NCBI GenBank assembly: GCA_015295945.1
Contig: DVED01000174.1
Coordinates: 1-36,500 of the forward strand
Reading direction: 5' to 3'
Source of the DNA: Oscillatoriales cyanobacterium M59_W2019_021
GTDB lineage: Bacteria; Cyanobacteriota; Cyanobacteriia; Cyanobacteriales; Geitlerinemataceae
Length of the DNA stretch: 36,500 bases
Below, piece by piece: positions 1 through 8,284 of the stretch (position 1 is the stretch's first letter; each line of letters starts with the position of its first letter). The notes under the pieces were generated by a model that worked only from the letters and a program-made list of their open reading frames with translations, was not told where the DNA came from and ran no database searches. The position numbers and the translations under genes were made by a program.

Positions 1-81
1 AATCCCACAAACCTTTTTGACCCACGATTTAGTTCCCATTTAGGACTCTTTAATAATCTCATAAATTGAACTCTATAGCAA

Positions 82-2298
82 TTAATCGAGGTGCCCATTA
101 GTTTTAGCTTCAAATACGAATGCACACCAATCCCCGAAAATCCATAATCCATCAGGAGCACCATTGTCTTTCCATTGGTGGGTGTTGGCTCCTAACATTC
201 TTCCAAGACTATCTAACCCACTTTCAAAAGTATTGAAGGGTTTGCTTTCTATTTTTACTTTGACCTCATTCAATTTTCTTGAAAATTTTCCACCTGATAG
301 TCCCCACTTCTCTAGTAGTTTATCGATCCCTAAAAACCAATCTTGCAAGGGTAAAGATTTCTCAACCGCTTTATCAGGCTGACCAGCGACTTGGAAACGT
401 AGTTTTTCAAGCCAAGTGATATATGAAGAACTTGCGGCTGCTTTCTCCAATAGTGAAATAGTTGTAGTTTTAAAACCTTCATTATCTGAGTGTTGCCAAG
501 CCAAAAATGCAGAAGTTGCAGCTTGGTGATACCAAAATGCCCGGTAGGGTTGAAGGTCAGATCCCCCTTCTAGAGCTTCGAGGACTTTATTAGCTAGGCG
601 AAGTGCCTCCTCATGTCGTCCTTGCCATGCAGCATACATATAATCGATCTCATAATACATAGCTTTTGCTAGAGATTCGGCTGTAGAATCTGAGACTTTT
701 TCCAACGAGTCACGTCGTTTACGAATATCTTGTTCTGCTTCTTGCCACTCTGGTCCGCGATTTAAAAAAGCTTTACACAGTTCTACAAAATCTTTTGTTT
801 CATAATCTGTAGAGTTTTCTAATCCGAATGTAATTTCAGCCTGTAGTTCGGGGTGTATACCTTGAGTAAAAGTTTTAGTGCAGCACCGTTTTATCAGTTT
901 ATCATCAAGAATTACGACAACAGAGTAATCACTCTCATCACGAGTACATCGTCCCATTGCTTGTGTAATTCGCGTTCTGATGCGGTTACATAATTGGGCA
1001 GATGCACCAAGACGAGTTCGCATATAGAGTTCTTGTAATCCTGAAGCAGATGGCTCACCATCTAGTATCATAAAGCGGCAATCATCTCCTGGTAGATCGA
1101 TTCCGTCATAACGAGTAGCCAAAAGAAGAACCGATGGATCTTGACTTTTTGTAAATCGATCTAAATTTTGCTCAATATCTTCTGACTTGACAGTCATGTA
1201 AGATTTTGGCAATTTTTCTTTCCATTTTTGAAGAGTTTTATTATTAGGAACAAGAATAAGAGTACGGTCAACCAGACCGATCATCTCAATTGCAGTATCC
1301 ATTTCGTCTAAATTAGATGATTGCCCTGGAAATAGAATGAGTCGTCTACCTGTACTGCGCTTGTGCCACTCTTCTGGAATAGGCAAACGTTCAATTTTCT
1401 TAACACCAAACACTCGTTCAAGGTCTCCGTCTTCACCTAATGTAGCTGACATATAAATACGTTGTTTTGCTTCTGAAAATGGTGAATGGCTTTGGGTAGG
1501 TGGGATAATAGGACGAATCTCAATCTTCTGAGAAGAGATATAAATTGAACAAGCTTCAAGATGAGATGAAAGTATACTCCATGAATACTTTAATTCATTT
1601 TGAGGTGAAAATGCTGCTAAAACATCCTTAAGTTGAACTAGAAATTCATAAGAAGAAATAGTAGAAACTAGATCTACTCTGCTACTTTCAATGGTTGTCT
1701 CCTGATGCTTAATGTAATCTGGGATAGCTGACTGAAGTAATCTCTCTATAGAAGTATACAAGTCGATATGGGCAGATCGAGTTATTGAGAGCGTCCATAG
1801 ATCGGCAATATAATTGTCTGCCGCATGGGCATCATCACAAATTATTACTTCAGGATCGTTAATACGAGGATTTGTGTTAAAAACACCGCTGTAGGTCGTT
1901 ATGGCAATCGCTTTGCCTTGCTGATAGTGATAGAACAAAGCTTGATCGTACTCTTTTTGAGAGCCAACGAGTAAAGCAGTTTTAATACCATAGCGACGAG
2001 CTTGTTCGTTAACTTGGAAGCAAAGCTGCTTAGTTGGACATAAGAAAACAATCCGCTCTTTTAGCGAACGACGACGATACTCTGCAATCAGAAGACCAAT
2101 CAGAGTCTTTCCTGTACCTGTGGGTAGCTCAATTGCTAAATCTTTACTTTTAAGATACTTTTGCTCATAAGATTCTAAAACTTTGTCTTGATGAGAGTAC
2201 AAATACTTCACAGAAGGATCTCGGTTTAGATCCCTAAACATCAGTACAATAGACTCGGGCTTTGGTGCTTCAGATCCTGAAGTTCGGAACTTAATCAT
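82..2298 (-). CDS. DinG/XPD-like superfamily 2 helicase with truncated C-terminal nuclease module
   Basis: Seen: a 738-residue protein with a Q-type motif (YSHQDKVL, about residue 34), Walker A LPTGTGKT (58-65), a DEAH-like box DDAH (155-158), an MSATLGE motif near 283 and a C-terminal helicase motif QAMGRCTR. These are SF2 features, with the C-terminal lobe closest in feel to DinG/XPD-type helicases. The last ~40 residues contain GAPDGLW followed by VFEAKT, the spacing of a PD-(D/E)XK nuclease core, but translation stops six residues after the Lys. Relatives I recall continue well past this point, so truncation is inferred. Start: ATG with GGGAGA seven bases upstream. The gene is much richer in A+T than everything to its right and lacks GCGATCGC sites, which suggests horizontal acquisition. 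A defence or DNA-processing role is plausible but not shown; it could also be a non-functional remnant at its 3' end. Confidence 0.8.
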   Translation of the reverse strand: MIKFRTSGSEAPKPESIVLMFRDLNRDPSVKYLYSHQDKVLESYEQKYLKSKDLAIELPTGTGKTLIGLLIAEYRRRSLKERIVFLCPTKQLCFQVNEQARRYGIKTALLVGSQKEYDQALFYHYQQGKAIAITTYSGVFNTNPRINDPEVIICDDAHAADNYIADLWTLSITRSAHIDLYTSIERLLQSAIPDYIKHQETTIESSRVDLVSTISSYEFLVQLKDVLAAFSPQNELKYSWSILSSHLEACSIYISSQKIEIRPIIPPTQSHSPFSEAKQRIYMSATLGEDGDLERVFGVKKIERLPIPEEWHKRSTGRRLILFPGQSSNLDEMDTAIEMIGLVDRTLILVPNNKTLQKWKEKLPKSYMTVKSEDIEQNLDRFTKSQDPSVLLLATRYDGIDLPGDDCRFMILDGEPSASGLQELYMRTRLGASAQLCNRIRTRITQAMGRCTRDESDYSVVVILDDKLIKRCCTKTFTQGIHPELQAEITFGLENSTDYETKDFVELCKAFLNRGPEWQEAEQDIRKRRDSLEKVSDSTAESLAKAMYYEIDYMYAAWQGRHEEALRLANKVLEALEGGSDLQPYRAFWYHQAATSAFLAWQHSDNEGFKTTTISLLEKAAASSSYITWLEKLRFQVAGQPDKAVEKSLPLQDWFLGIDKLLEKWGLSGGKFSRKLNEVKVKIESKPFNTFESGLDSLGRMLGANTHQWKDNGAPDGLWIFGDWCAFVFEAKTNGHLD

Positions 2299-2450
2299 TA
2301 GAATCTCCCAATAGGTTTTCGCGAAGAGCGCCCTCTAACATAATCGATCACAATTTGCGCCGATGTTAACATATCAAGCTGAGATTGAAGATCTCGCTCC
2401 ATAGATAACTTGAACGGTGTAGCGAGAAATTTCTCGATCGCCTCAAACAC
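2298..2450 (-). pseudogene. HepT-like (DUF86) toxin N-terminal relic, frameshifted and truncated
   Basis: Seen: a 50-codon minus-strand frame (GTG at 2450, or better ATG at 2402) whose stop overlaps the helicase start in TAATG. From the ATG it reads MERDLQSQLDMLTSAQIVID and then YVRG, which matches my memory of HepT/DUF86 toxin N-termini (M-x-RD, LxDML, AQxVIDYVxG). After YVRG a one-base shift gives RENLLGD, like the next part of the family, but this runs straight into the helicase start. Family knowledge: HepT is an RNase toxin paired with the nucleotidyltransferase MntA. Inference: only the first ~40 of ~110 to 140 residues remain, cut at the edge of the AT-rich insert. No MntA is visible. 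It could instead be a real small upstream ORF coupled to the helicase. Confidence 0.45.
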
Positions 2451-2535
2451 AAATTTTCACCCGACAAAACCCTCAGTTTTTTCCTGTATCCAAGCTTGGA
2501 ACTCCGGACGCACTCCCCCAAGCGCTTACATCTGC

Positions 2536-3612
2536 TCACTCATGACTCGATCGCAACCGCCGCAAGGTATCGCTCATCGCCAACTGGGAAAGAAAATACT
2601 GAGTGACCAGGGTGGGTTGTGCCGCTTCCATGATGGCGCGAACCACGGCGAAACGCTGCGCACCCGCCGAGAAAACATCACCGATGCGGTTCATATCGAT
2701 GCCGCCGATGGCAAACCAAGGAATCGGGCTATTTTGAGCCGCGTAGCGGACGTATTCCAAACCCGCCGCCGATTTCCCCGGTTTGGTAGGAGTATCGTAC
2801 ACTGGACCCACGCCGATGTAATCCGCCCCTTCGTCGATCGCCCGTTGCATCTCCTGGGGATTGGTGGTCGATCGCCCGATAATTCGGCTTTGACCGAGCA
2901 ATTGGCGGGCAAAGGATATGGGAACGTCTTGCTGCCCTAAATGCACCCCGTCGGCGCTGACAGCTAGCGCTAAATCCACGCGATCGTTCATCAGAAATAA
3001 GGCATCGTAGCGGTGGCAAAGCTGGCGCAGTTTGTTGCCCATTTCGATTTGGGTGGTATCGTCGGCATTTTTATCGCGATACTGGACTAGGGTTAGTCCC
3101 CCTTGGAGAGCGCCTTCGACCACTTCCAACAGGCGATCGGACGGAGATGTAACGAGATATAACCGCGCATCCTGTAACTTCTGGTGGCGGTGGAACGTCA
3201 CCAGGCGACTGTCGAGGGTATACACCCGATAGCGCATTTGCTTGCACGCTTCCCCCATTTGCGGGTGATACAGCTTGCCGTACTCTTCAAGCACCCGCAG
3301 CGCCTCCTCAATCCGGCAGAGATTGGCTTGCAGCACCCCCTCGACGTTCTCCCGCCGCGCTTCTTGAGGATGGGTTAACTCCATGCCGGGATCGCCGGGA
3401 GTGTCCCGCGCTTCTCGCAGTTGGGGATCGTGCCACTGAGCGAGAGTTTGCCGCATTTGCTTGCACTCGTCGGTGAGTTCGGTACTGTTGAGTCCGAACC
3501 GACACCATTCTTCCACGATCCGCAGTCCCTCCCGCGCGCGATCGAGGTTGGCGTCTAAAATCCGGCAGACGGCAGGCGGTGTCAGTTGGCTCCAGTTTTG
3601 GCGATCGCCCAT
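2536..3612 (-). CDS. thiE: Thiamine-phosphate synthase, cyanobacterial two-domain form
   Basis: ThiE condenses HMP-pyrophosphate with thiazole phosphate to make thiamine monophosphate in the cytosol. Seen: an N-terminal ~130-residue helical domain starting near CRILDANLDRAREGLRIVEE, which is the extension found in cyanobacterial ThiE, followed by a TIM barrel with YLVTSP, LVQYRDK (pyrophosphate binding), LMNDRVDLA, GVHLGQQD, IIGRSTTN, YIGVGPVYDTPTKPG and FAIGGI, all hallmark ThiE motifs. Start choice: a longer frame opens at 3627, but AGGAG at 3624-3620 lies seven bases before the ATG at 3612, which favours 3612. No TPP riboswitch signature was seen upstream; instead there is a repeat island. 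The gene stands alone. Confidence 0.93.
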   Translation of the reverse strand: MGDRQNWSQLTPPAVCRILDANLDRAREGLRIVEEWCRFGLNSTELTDECKQMRQTLAQWHDPQLREARDTPGDPGMELTHPQEARRENVEGVLQANLCRIEEALRVLEEYGKLYHPQMGEACKQMRYRVYTLDSRLVTFHRHQKLQDARLYLVTSPSDRLLEVVEGALQGGLTLVQYRDKNADDTTQIEMGNKLRQLCHRYDALFLMNDRVDLALAVSADGVHLGQQDVPISFARQLLGQSRIIGRSTTNPQEMQRAIDEGADYIGVGPVYDTPTKPGKSAAGLEYVRYAAQNSPIPWFAIGGIDMNRIGDVFSAGAQRFAVVRAIMEAAQPTLVTQYFLSQLAMSDTLRRLRSSHE

Positions 3613-3639
3613 CGAGAAACTCCTCATTTGACAGTGACC

Positions 3640-3742
3640 AATGTTTCCAGGAGTTCAGCAGGGGAAGCAGGGGGAGCAGACAGCGATTTATTACCCATTA
3701 CCAACCCCAAACCCCAAACCCCGAACTCCAAACCCCACATGA
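3640..3742. repeat. Heptamer-like (STRR-type) repeat island between thiE and the beta-helix gene
   Basis: Seen: GCAGGGG-type units (AGCAGGGGAAGCAGGGGGAG) on the thiE side, then TTACCCATTACC and runs of AACCCCAAACCCC, ending in CCCCACATGACC. From thiE's own strand the first block is C-rich and precedes its start; the second is C-rich on the plus strand and precedes the plus-strand gene. The rest of the gap to 4067 shows no gene, only scattered CGATCG sites. Confidence 0.8.
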
Positions 3743-4067
3743 CCGAAAAAATTGATCGGAAACGATAAAAGTGGCAGAAGTTATTCTATCTTGGTATGTT
3801 ATCTGGATTGATGGACGATCGCGCAAAATCCGACAGTGGGTCTGTCGAATTGTGAGTTAGAGGGGTGCGTCCGGATCGATCGTCTTTCTGGATGCGGGTT
3901 GTTGTCGCAGTTGCCCAAGTCGGTTAGAACATGACGATCGCACGTTTGTCGGTGCAAACTCGCTAGGCAGAATTGCATCTGTATCGATTTGCGAATCACA
4001 GCCAATTGCGATCGCCCCGCACGGTTTTTCTCGGAAAAATCATCAGCCGTTTAGACGAACTCCTCAC

Positions 4068-5738
4068 ATGAAAAAGTGCATCGACGGGCGGTCTGCCCTC
4101 GGATTTTCCCTTCCTCTGGTTGCCGGATTGACGGTTGCTGCCGCCATCGGGTTTGATTCTCGGGCGATCGCCGCCGACTCCCCAACCCCCCTCGAACCGA
4201 TCGCCCAATGGTCGAGCGCCAACGTCACGCGACTCTACGTCAATCCCCTCTCCGGCAACGACGATCGCACCTCGGGAAATGCCCTCTCTCCGTTGCGAAC
4301 CATTACCTACGCCTTGGAAATCGCCGAACCCAATACCGTCATTCTCCTAGCGCCGGGAACCTATAACGCCGATTCGGGAGAATCCTTTCCCCTGCGCCTC
4401 AAACCGGGGGTGACGATTCAGGGCAATCCCGAGACTCGGGGAGAAGGCATCGTCATTTCTGGAGGCGGATCGATCGATCGCCGCAATGCTGCCATCGTCG
4501 CCGTCGATCGATCGGGAGTTGTAGGAGTAACCATCACCAATCCCAACGGTTACGGCGTGTGGATCGACTCTGCCAGTCCCAGCCTTCTCGACAATACTTT
4601 TACCGAGAACCGCGAAGATGGCATCGCCGTCGGGGGCAGCGGAGCGCCGATAGTGAAGGGCAACCAATTTCTCGACAACCAGGCTAGCGGTATGAGTGTC
4701 GCCGGGACTTCTCGAGCAGATATTCGGGAAAATACCTTTAAAGGAGCGGATGTGGGGCTGAAGATCGCCGAAAATGCCAGTCCTTTAATCATCAGCAATC
4801 AAATTTCTGGCAATGAAGATGGTATCGTCGTGCGGCAAAACGCCCAACCCATTTTACGGGGCAACGTCATTACCGAAAATGATCGCTACGGGGTGGCAAT
4901 TCGCGATCGCGCCCAACCCGATTTGGGAACTCCCGACGATCCGGGGGGCAATACCCTCCGCAAGAACGACGAAGAAGATTTGAAAAATGCTTCCGGAGAA
5001 GAGATTCGGGCATTCGGCAACGACCTCGATGGCGATCGGGTTGCCGGACGAGTAGACCTGTCCGACGGGACGTCACCCGTCCTCGTCAGCACCACCCCCT
5101 CCTCGTCTTCTCCACCCGTTCCCGTGCGAGAATTCGGACAAGCACTTTCTGCCCGTCCCGTTTCCCCCACGGCAACGCCTCGGGAAGCACCCTCTGGGCG
5201 GAACGGATCGGTTCGCGCCTTGGCACTGGAAGTCGACCCGCCGCCCGCCTTTCCCGCCCCCAATATCGATCGCCCGGTTTCGCGATCGCTTCCGCCCAAG
5301 TCTCCCGCCCCTCTGGCAGCCTTGCCTTCGATTTCGCCTATTTCTCCTCCCCCACCTCGAGCGATCGATCGACCCTCCGTCACCGAATTGGTTCCCTCCC
5401 TAGCGCCCCTTCCCGTCCCCGCCATCGACATCCCCATCGGCGATGCCGGAGACGAATCGTGGATTGCAGGGCAACCCCCCTCCCAGATTTCCTCGCAACT
5501 GCGACCCGTCGCCACCAATTTGCGCTACCGCGTCATCGTCGAGGCGCACAGCGTCCGGGAACGGGCGGCAATCCGGGCAGTTGCTCCCGATGCCTTCAGC
5601 ACTTTTCTCGAGGGTCGCGAAGTCGTCCAAGCGGGGGCATTTCGCGAACTCAAAAGCGCGGAGTCGTTGCTCGAACAGTTGCAAGGTTTGGGCTTACCCG
5701 CCACAATTGAGGACGTGGATAATCCATCTAACAACTAA
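4068..5738 (+). CDS. Secreted right-handed beta-helix (DUF1565-like) protein with C-terminal SPOR-like domain
   Basis: Seen: a signal-peptide-like N-terminus (MKK...LPLVAGLTVAAAI...AIAAD), then LYVNPLSGNDDRTSGNA and LSPLRTITYAL, the typical DUF1565 opening (SGND, PxxTI). About 200 residues of right-handed beta-helix repeats follow (GVTITNPNGYGVWI, GIAVGGSGAPIVKGN, GIVVRQNAQPILRGN). Residues ~330-470 are a Pro/Ser-rich linker, and the last ~70 residues (YRVIVEAHS...VVQAGAFRELKSAESLLEQL) resemble a SPOR peptidoglycan-binding domain. Inference: an envelope protein acting on or binding polysaccharide in the periplasm or outer layers. Its substrate is unknown and no catalytic residues can be named. 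It sits 22 bases before the phosphatase gene and may share a transcript with it. Confidence 0.82.
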   Translation: MKKCIDGRSALGFSLPLVAGLTVAAAIGFDSRAIAADSPTPLEPIAQWSSANVTRLYVNPLSGNDDRTSGNALSPLRTITYALEIAEPNTVILLAPGTYNADSGESFPLRLKPGVTIQGNPETRGEGIVISGGGSIDRRNAAIVAVDRSGVVGVTITNPNGYGVWIDSASPSLLDNTFTENREDGIAVGGSGAPIVKGNQFLDNQASGMSVAGTSRADIRENTFKGADVGLKIAENASPLIISNQISGNEDGIVVRQNAQPILRGNVITENDRYGVAIRDRAQPDLGTPDDPGGNTLRKNDEEDLKNASGEEIRAFGNDLDGDRVAGRVDLSDGTSPVLVSTTPSSSSPPVPVREFGQALSARPVSPTATPREAPSGRNGSVRALALEVDPPPAFPAPNIDRPVSRSLPPKSPAPLAALPSISPISPPPPRAIDRPSVTELVPSLAPLPVPAIDIPIGDAGDESWIAGQPPSQISSQLRPVATNLRYRVIVEAHSVRERAAIRAVAPDAFSTFLEGREVVQAGAFRELKSAESLLEQLQGLGLPATIEDVDNPSNN

Positions 5739-5760
5739 CATCCCTTGACACGACAAGTTT

Positions 5761-6399
5761 ATGACTCAAACAATATGGATTGCCCGACACGGCAACCGCA
5801 TCGACTTCGTTCGCCCCGAGTGGTTCGAGACTGCCGAGATGCCTTACGATCCGCACCTGTCCGAAGATGGCGAAATCCAAGCCTGGGAACTGGCACAGCG
5901 ACTCAAAGGCGAACCGATCGATCGCATCTTTTGCTCTCCTTTCTTACGAACCGTGCAAACGGCGAACCACGTTGCCGAGGTTCTCGATTTACCCCTCTAT
6001 TTAGAATGGGGACTGTGCGAGTGGCTCAATCCCGATTGGATGCACGCCATGCCGGAAACGCTGCCGCCGGAAACCTTGAAAGCGCGATTTCCCCGGATCG
6101 ATCTGGGTTATCGCTCTCGGATACAGCCGCAGTATCCGGAAACCGACGAACTGTGCTGGCAGCGCACCGCAGAAACAGCGCGGCGGTTAGTTGCTGATTT
6201 TCCCTCGAATAGTTTGTTCGTGGGTCACGGTGCGTCGGTGGTGGGGGCTGCCATCGGACTTTTAGGCGATTATGTGGAAATTAAAGCCTCGTTGTGCTGC
6301 TTAGTGAAGTTGGTTCGCCGCGAGGATGAATGGGTGATGGAGTTAAATGGCGATACGTCGCATTTAAGTCGATCTCAAACCCGCATTCGATTTAATTAA
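5761..6399 (+). CDS. Histidine phosphatase (phosphoglycerate mutase-like) family protein
   Basis: Seen: ARHGNR near residue 8, the RHG phospho-histidine motif, LSEDGEIQAWELAQRL, an arginine motif in IFCSPFLRTVQTA, and LFVGHGASVVGA, which holds the second catalytic His. Length (212) is normal for the branch-2-like small phosphatases. Family knowledge: these enzymes use a phosphohistidine intermediate, but substrates range widely (sugar phosphates, nucleotides, proteins). No substrate can be inferred here. The gene starts 22 bases after the beta-helix gene, suggesting co-transcription. Confidence 0.88.
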   Translation: MTQTIWIARHGNRIDFVRPEWFETAEMPYDPHLSEDGEIQAWELAQRLKGEPIDRIFCSPFLRTVQTANHVAEVLDLPLYLEWGLCEWLNPDWMHAMPETLPPETLKARFPRIDLGYRSRIQPQYPETDELCWQRTAETARRLVADFPSNSLFVGHGASVVGAAIGLLGDYVEIKASLCCLVKLVRREDEWVMELNGDTSHLSRSQTRIRFN

Positions 6400-6806
6400 G
6401 GTTAATTTTTATCGCGATTGGCTTCAACCATCAGTATTGTGCTAAAACTCTAGACTCAGAAGATTAAGCTGTTATGCATTGAAATTGTGACTTGGGGTGA
6501 CATCCAGAAACGGTGACGCGGTGAGAGATTGACCGTTTTGATACAGAGCGACCGATACCCAGTTTGAGGAGGTTCGCGCCGATCGACCTCGTAGCTCTTT
6601 ATATTTTACCTGTAATCTGCTACGATGGTTAAAATACTATAAAAAAATCCCTCATCGGCTCGATTTTACCCTTCCTCGTCTTCACGAGCGAGACGCGCAA
6701 GAATCATCGACTTGTTGGGGAACGACCTTGGAAGACATCAAATCCTTGCGTCCCTTCAAGGGGCAGATTTTTCAGATCGTTTCGTTACAGGAAGGTTAAG
6801 GCTGTC
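6400..6806. other. Gene-free gap before the receiver gene, with possible hairpin and promoter
   Basis: No coding frame is supported. GAGGTTCG and CGATCGACCTC near 6567-6590 can form a hairpin followed by a T-rich run (TCTTTATATTTT), a possible terminator for the phosphatase gene. TTTACC at 6605-6610 and TAAAAT at 6630-6635 (19-base spacing) form a weak sigma-70-like promoter candidate facing the receiver gene. An AGGAAGG lies about 10 bases before its GTG start. Confidence 0.3.
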
Positions 6807-7274
6807 GTGGAAAAGATAGAAGGGTATTTGAGAAATATCGTACTAAAATCGCCCCAAGTTTTGGCGATCGATCGGGATGAAGATAATTTAGTTCTCGTTT
6901 ATCAAACGTTAGAAATGTTTGGGTATAGTTGTGTCGTTACCCAAGATCGGCAAATAGCTATGAATTTAGCTAAGGTCTATCAACCAAATTTAGTTTTGCT
7001 CGAAATTAGCGCCACCCATCCGGAAGATTTCAAGCTACTTTCTGAGTTCAAAAGCAATCCCAAAACTGCCGAACTCTCGATTATTGCCCTGACAACTTAT
7101 ACCAACTCTCACGAGTGCGATCGCCTGCTAGAACTGGGGTGTAAAGATTACCTTTGCAAGCCCTATCTTCTCGAAGAACTTGGTACTCTCGTCTCTCGTC
7201 ATCTTCCTTTAGATTCGACGAACCTACTCTCCTTGGAAAGATCTTTGAGTAAGACTTCTCAAAGGCTCGCTTAG
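6807..7274 (+). CDS. Single-domain response-regulator receiver protein with Glu replacing the phospho-Asp
   Basis: Seen: a CheY-like fold signature: acidic pocket in VLAIDRDEDNLVLVY, alpha/beta core, LTTYT (Thr switch), and the CKPYLLEEL Lys motif. The normal phospho-acceptor position (LLDI) reads LLEI in PNLVLLEISATHPEDF, and the usual M-P-x-x-D-G loop is lost. Glu is often a phospho-mimic, so the protein may be locked in an active-like state or act as a constitutive interaction module. There is no output domain: ~35 residues precede the receiver and ~20 follow it. GTG start. No histidine kinase is adjacent. A hairpin follows the stop. Confidence 0.85.
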   Translation: MEKIEGYLRNIVLKSPQVLAIDRDEDNLVLVYQTLEMFGYSCVVTQDRQIAMNLAKVYQPNLVLLEISATHPEDFKLLSEFKSNPKTAELSIIALTTYTNSHECDRLLELGCKDYLCKPYLLEELGTLVSRHLPLDSTNLLSLERSLSKTSQRLA

Positions 7275-7283
7275 AAATGCCTA

Positions 7284-7320
7284 GAAGTCAGCAGCCGGCC
7301 ATGCTGTTGGTGCTGACTTC
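7284..7320 (+). terminator. Ten-base perfect hairpin after the receiver gene
   Basis: GAAGTCAGCA (7284-7293) pairs perfectly with TGCTGACTTC (7311-7320) around a 17-base loop, ten bases after the receiver stop. The run after it is only moderately T-rich, so termination is likely but not certain. Confidence 0.5.
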
Positions 7321-7419
7321 CAACTTCTCAGATTATTCTCAGGCTAAGCGATCAAATCGTCGCGCTCGTTTTCACCCCGAAGTTAACGGTAAAGTGGAAA
7401 CGAACTGAAAAACCCGAGT

Positions 7420-7959
7420 TTACGAATTGCCTTGCAAGTGAGCTTCGAGGAACCACAAATACTTATCGATCGTCCGGGAAACTTCAATATAGAGATCGTT
7501 CGTATCCATATCGTGCAATTCTTCCGCGCGATCGGCACCTTCTCTCAATAATTTGGCATAGGCGGCAAAGCGATCAGCTAGTGCCGTAATGTGGTCTTTG
7601 CCATCGATAATATCTAACGGATATTCGGGTAAAATCGATTCTTGGGCTGCCATTCGCGCAGTTCCCAAAGGCGTTCCCCCCAATGCCGTCATCCGTTCGG
7701 CAAGCATATCGATATACTTTTCGAGTTGCGACGCCATTTCATCAAACAGTTCGTGCAACTGGAAAAAATCCATCCCTTTGACCGTCCAGTGAGCTTGCTT
7801 CACTTGGGTTTTTAAGTCTAGGGTCGTGGCTAAGGTTTCGTTGAGAACTTCGGCAACTTGGCGGCGAGTTTCTTCGGCAATATCGATACGAGTATGGTGA
7901 AATCTAATTTTGGGGCAATCGGCGCTGTCGGTTTGCGTATTGGTAACAAAGGCTTGCAT
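7420..7959 (-). CDS. dps: Dps family DNA-binding ferritin-like protein
   Basis: Dps forms a 12-subunit shell that oxidises and stores iron using H2O2 and protects DNA under starvation or oxidative stress. Seen: 179 residues with the ferroxidase signature KQAHWTVKG, FFQLHELFDEMASQLEKYID and DMLAERMTALGG, followed by the typical helical C-terminal half. Start: ATG with GGAGAG upstream (revcomp of 7960-7975). A TATATT element about 20 bases before the start could serve as its -10. It stands alone and convergent to the receiver gene. Confidence 0.94.
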   Translation of the reverse strand: MQAFVTNTQTDSADCPKIRFHHTRIDIAEETRRQVAEVLNETLATTLDLKTQVKQAHWTVKGMDFFQLHELFDEMASQLEKYIDMLAERMTALGGTPLGTARMAAQESILPEYPLDIIDGKDHITALADRFAAYAKLLREGADRAEELHDMDTNDLYIEVSRTIDKYLWFLEAHLQGNS

Positions 7960-7974
7960 AATGGAATCTCTCCT

Positions 7975-8278
7975 TCGGGTCTAATATAAGGTTCTTAATA
8001 CCGCTGAAATGGTTAGCCAGCTCGGAACGATCGAGCATCGTTAGCTTTATAGAAATCAATATGCTCTGCTATGCTGCGATCGGGCAGTCTTCGAGCGGTA
8101 CATCCTTACCATAACTAAACTAACCCAGGTTTGACTTCCCCCGGTCGGTATATAACTTTAGGATGAGATCGGCGATCGATCTGGACTTCTTCCTCCAGTC
8201 GTCCCTCCCCTATTTCCCAACAACTCTAGTGTTTTTATTTGAATCGACAACAGCTATACAATCGAGATTTTTGTAGAT
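7975..8278. other. Divergent gap between dps and tsaC
   Basis: About 300 bases without a gene. On the plus strand TTGACT (8131-8136) lies 16 bases before TAACTT (8153-8158), or 14 before TATAAC, a weak promoter candidate for tsaC. Nothing else is recognised. Confidence 0.3.
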
Positions 8279-8284
8279 TTGGCA

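Noticed and set aside
3628-3800. TPP riboswitch upstream of thiE
   Set aside because: None of the conserved CTGAGA or ACCTGA-type elements were found; only repeats are present.
4886-5518. 210-residue minus-strand ORF inside the beta-helix gene
   Set aside because: Gly/Ser/Arg-rich shadow of the real plus-strand gene with its signal peptide and domains.
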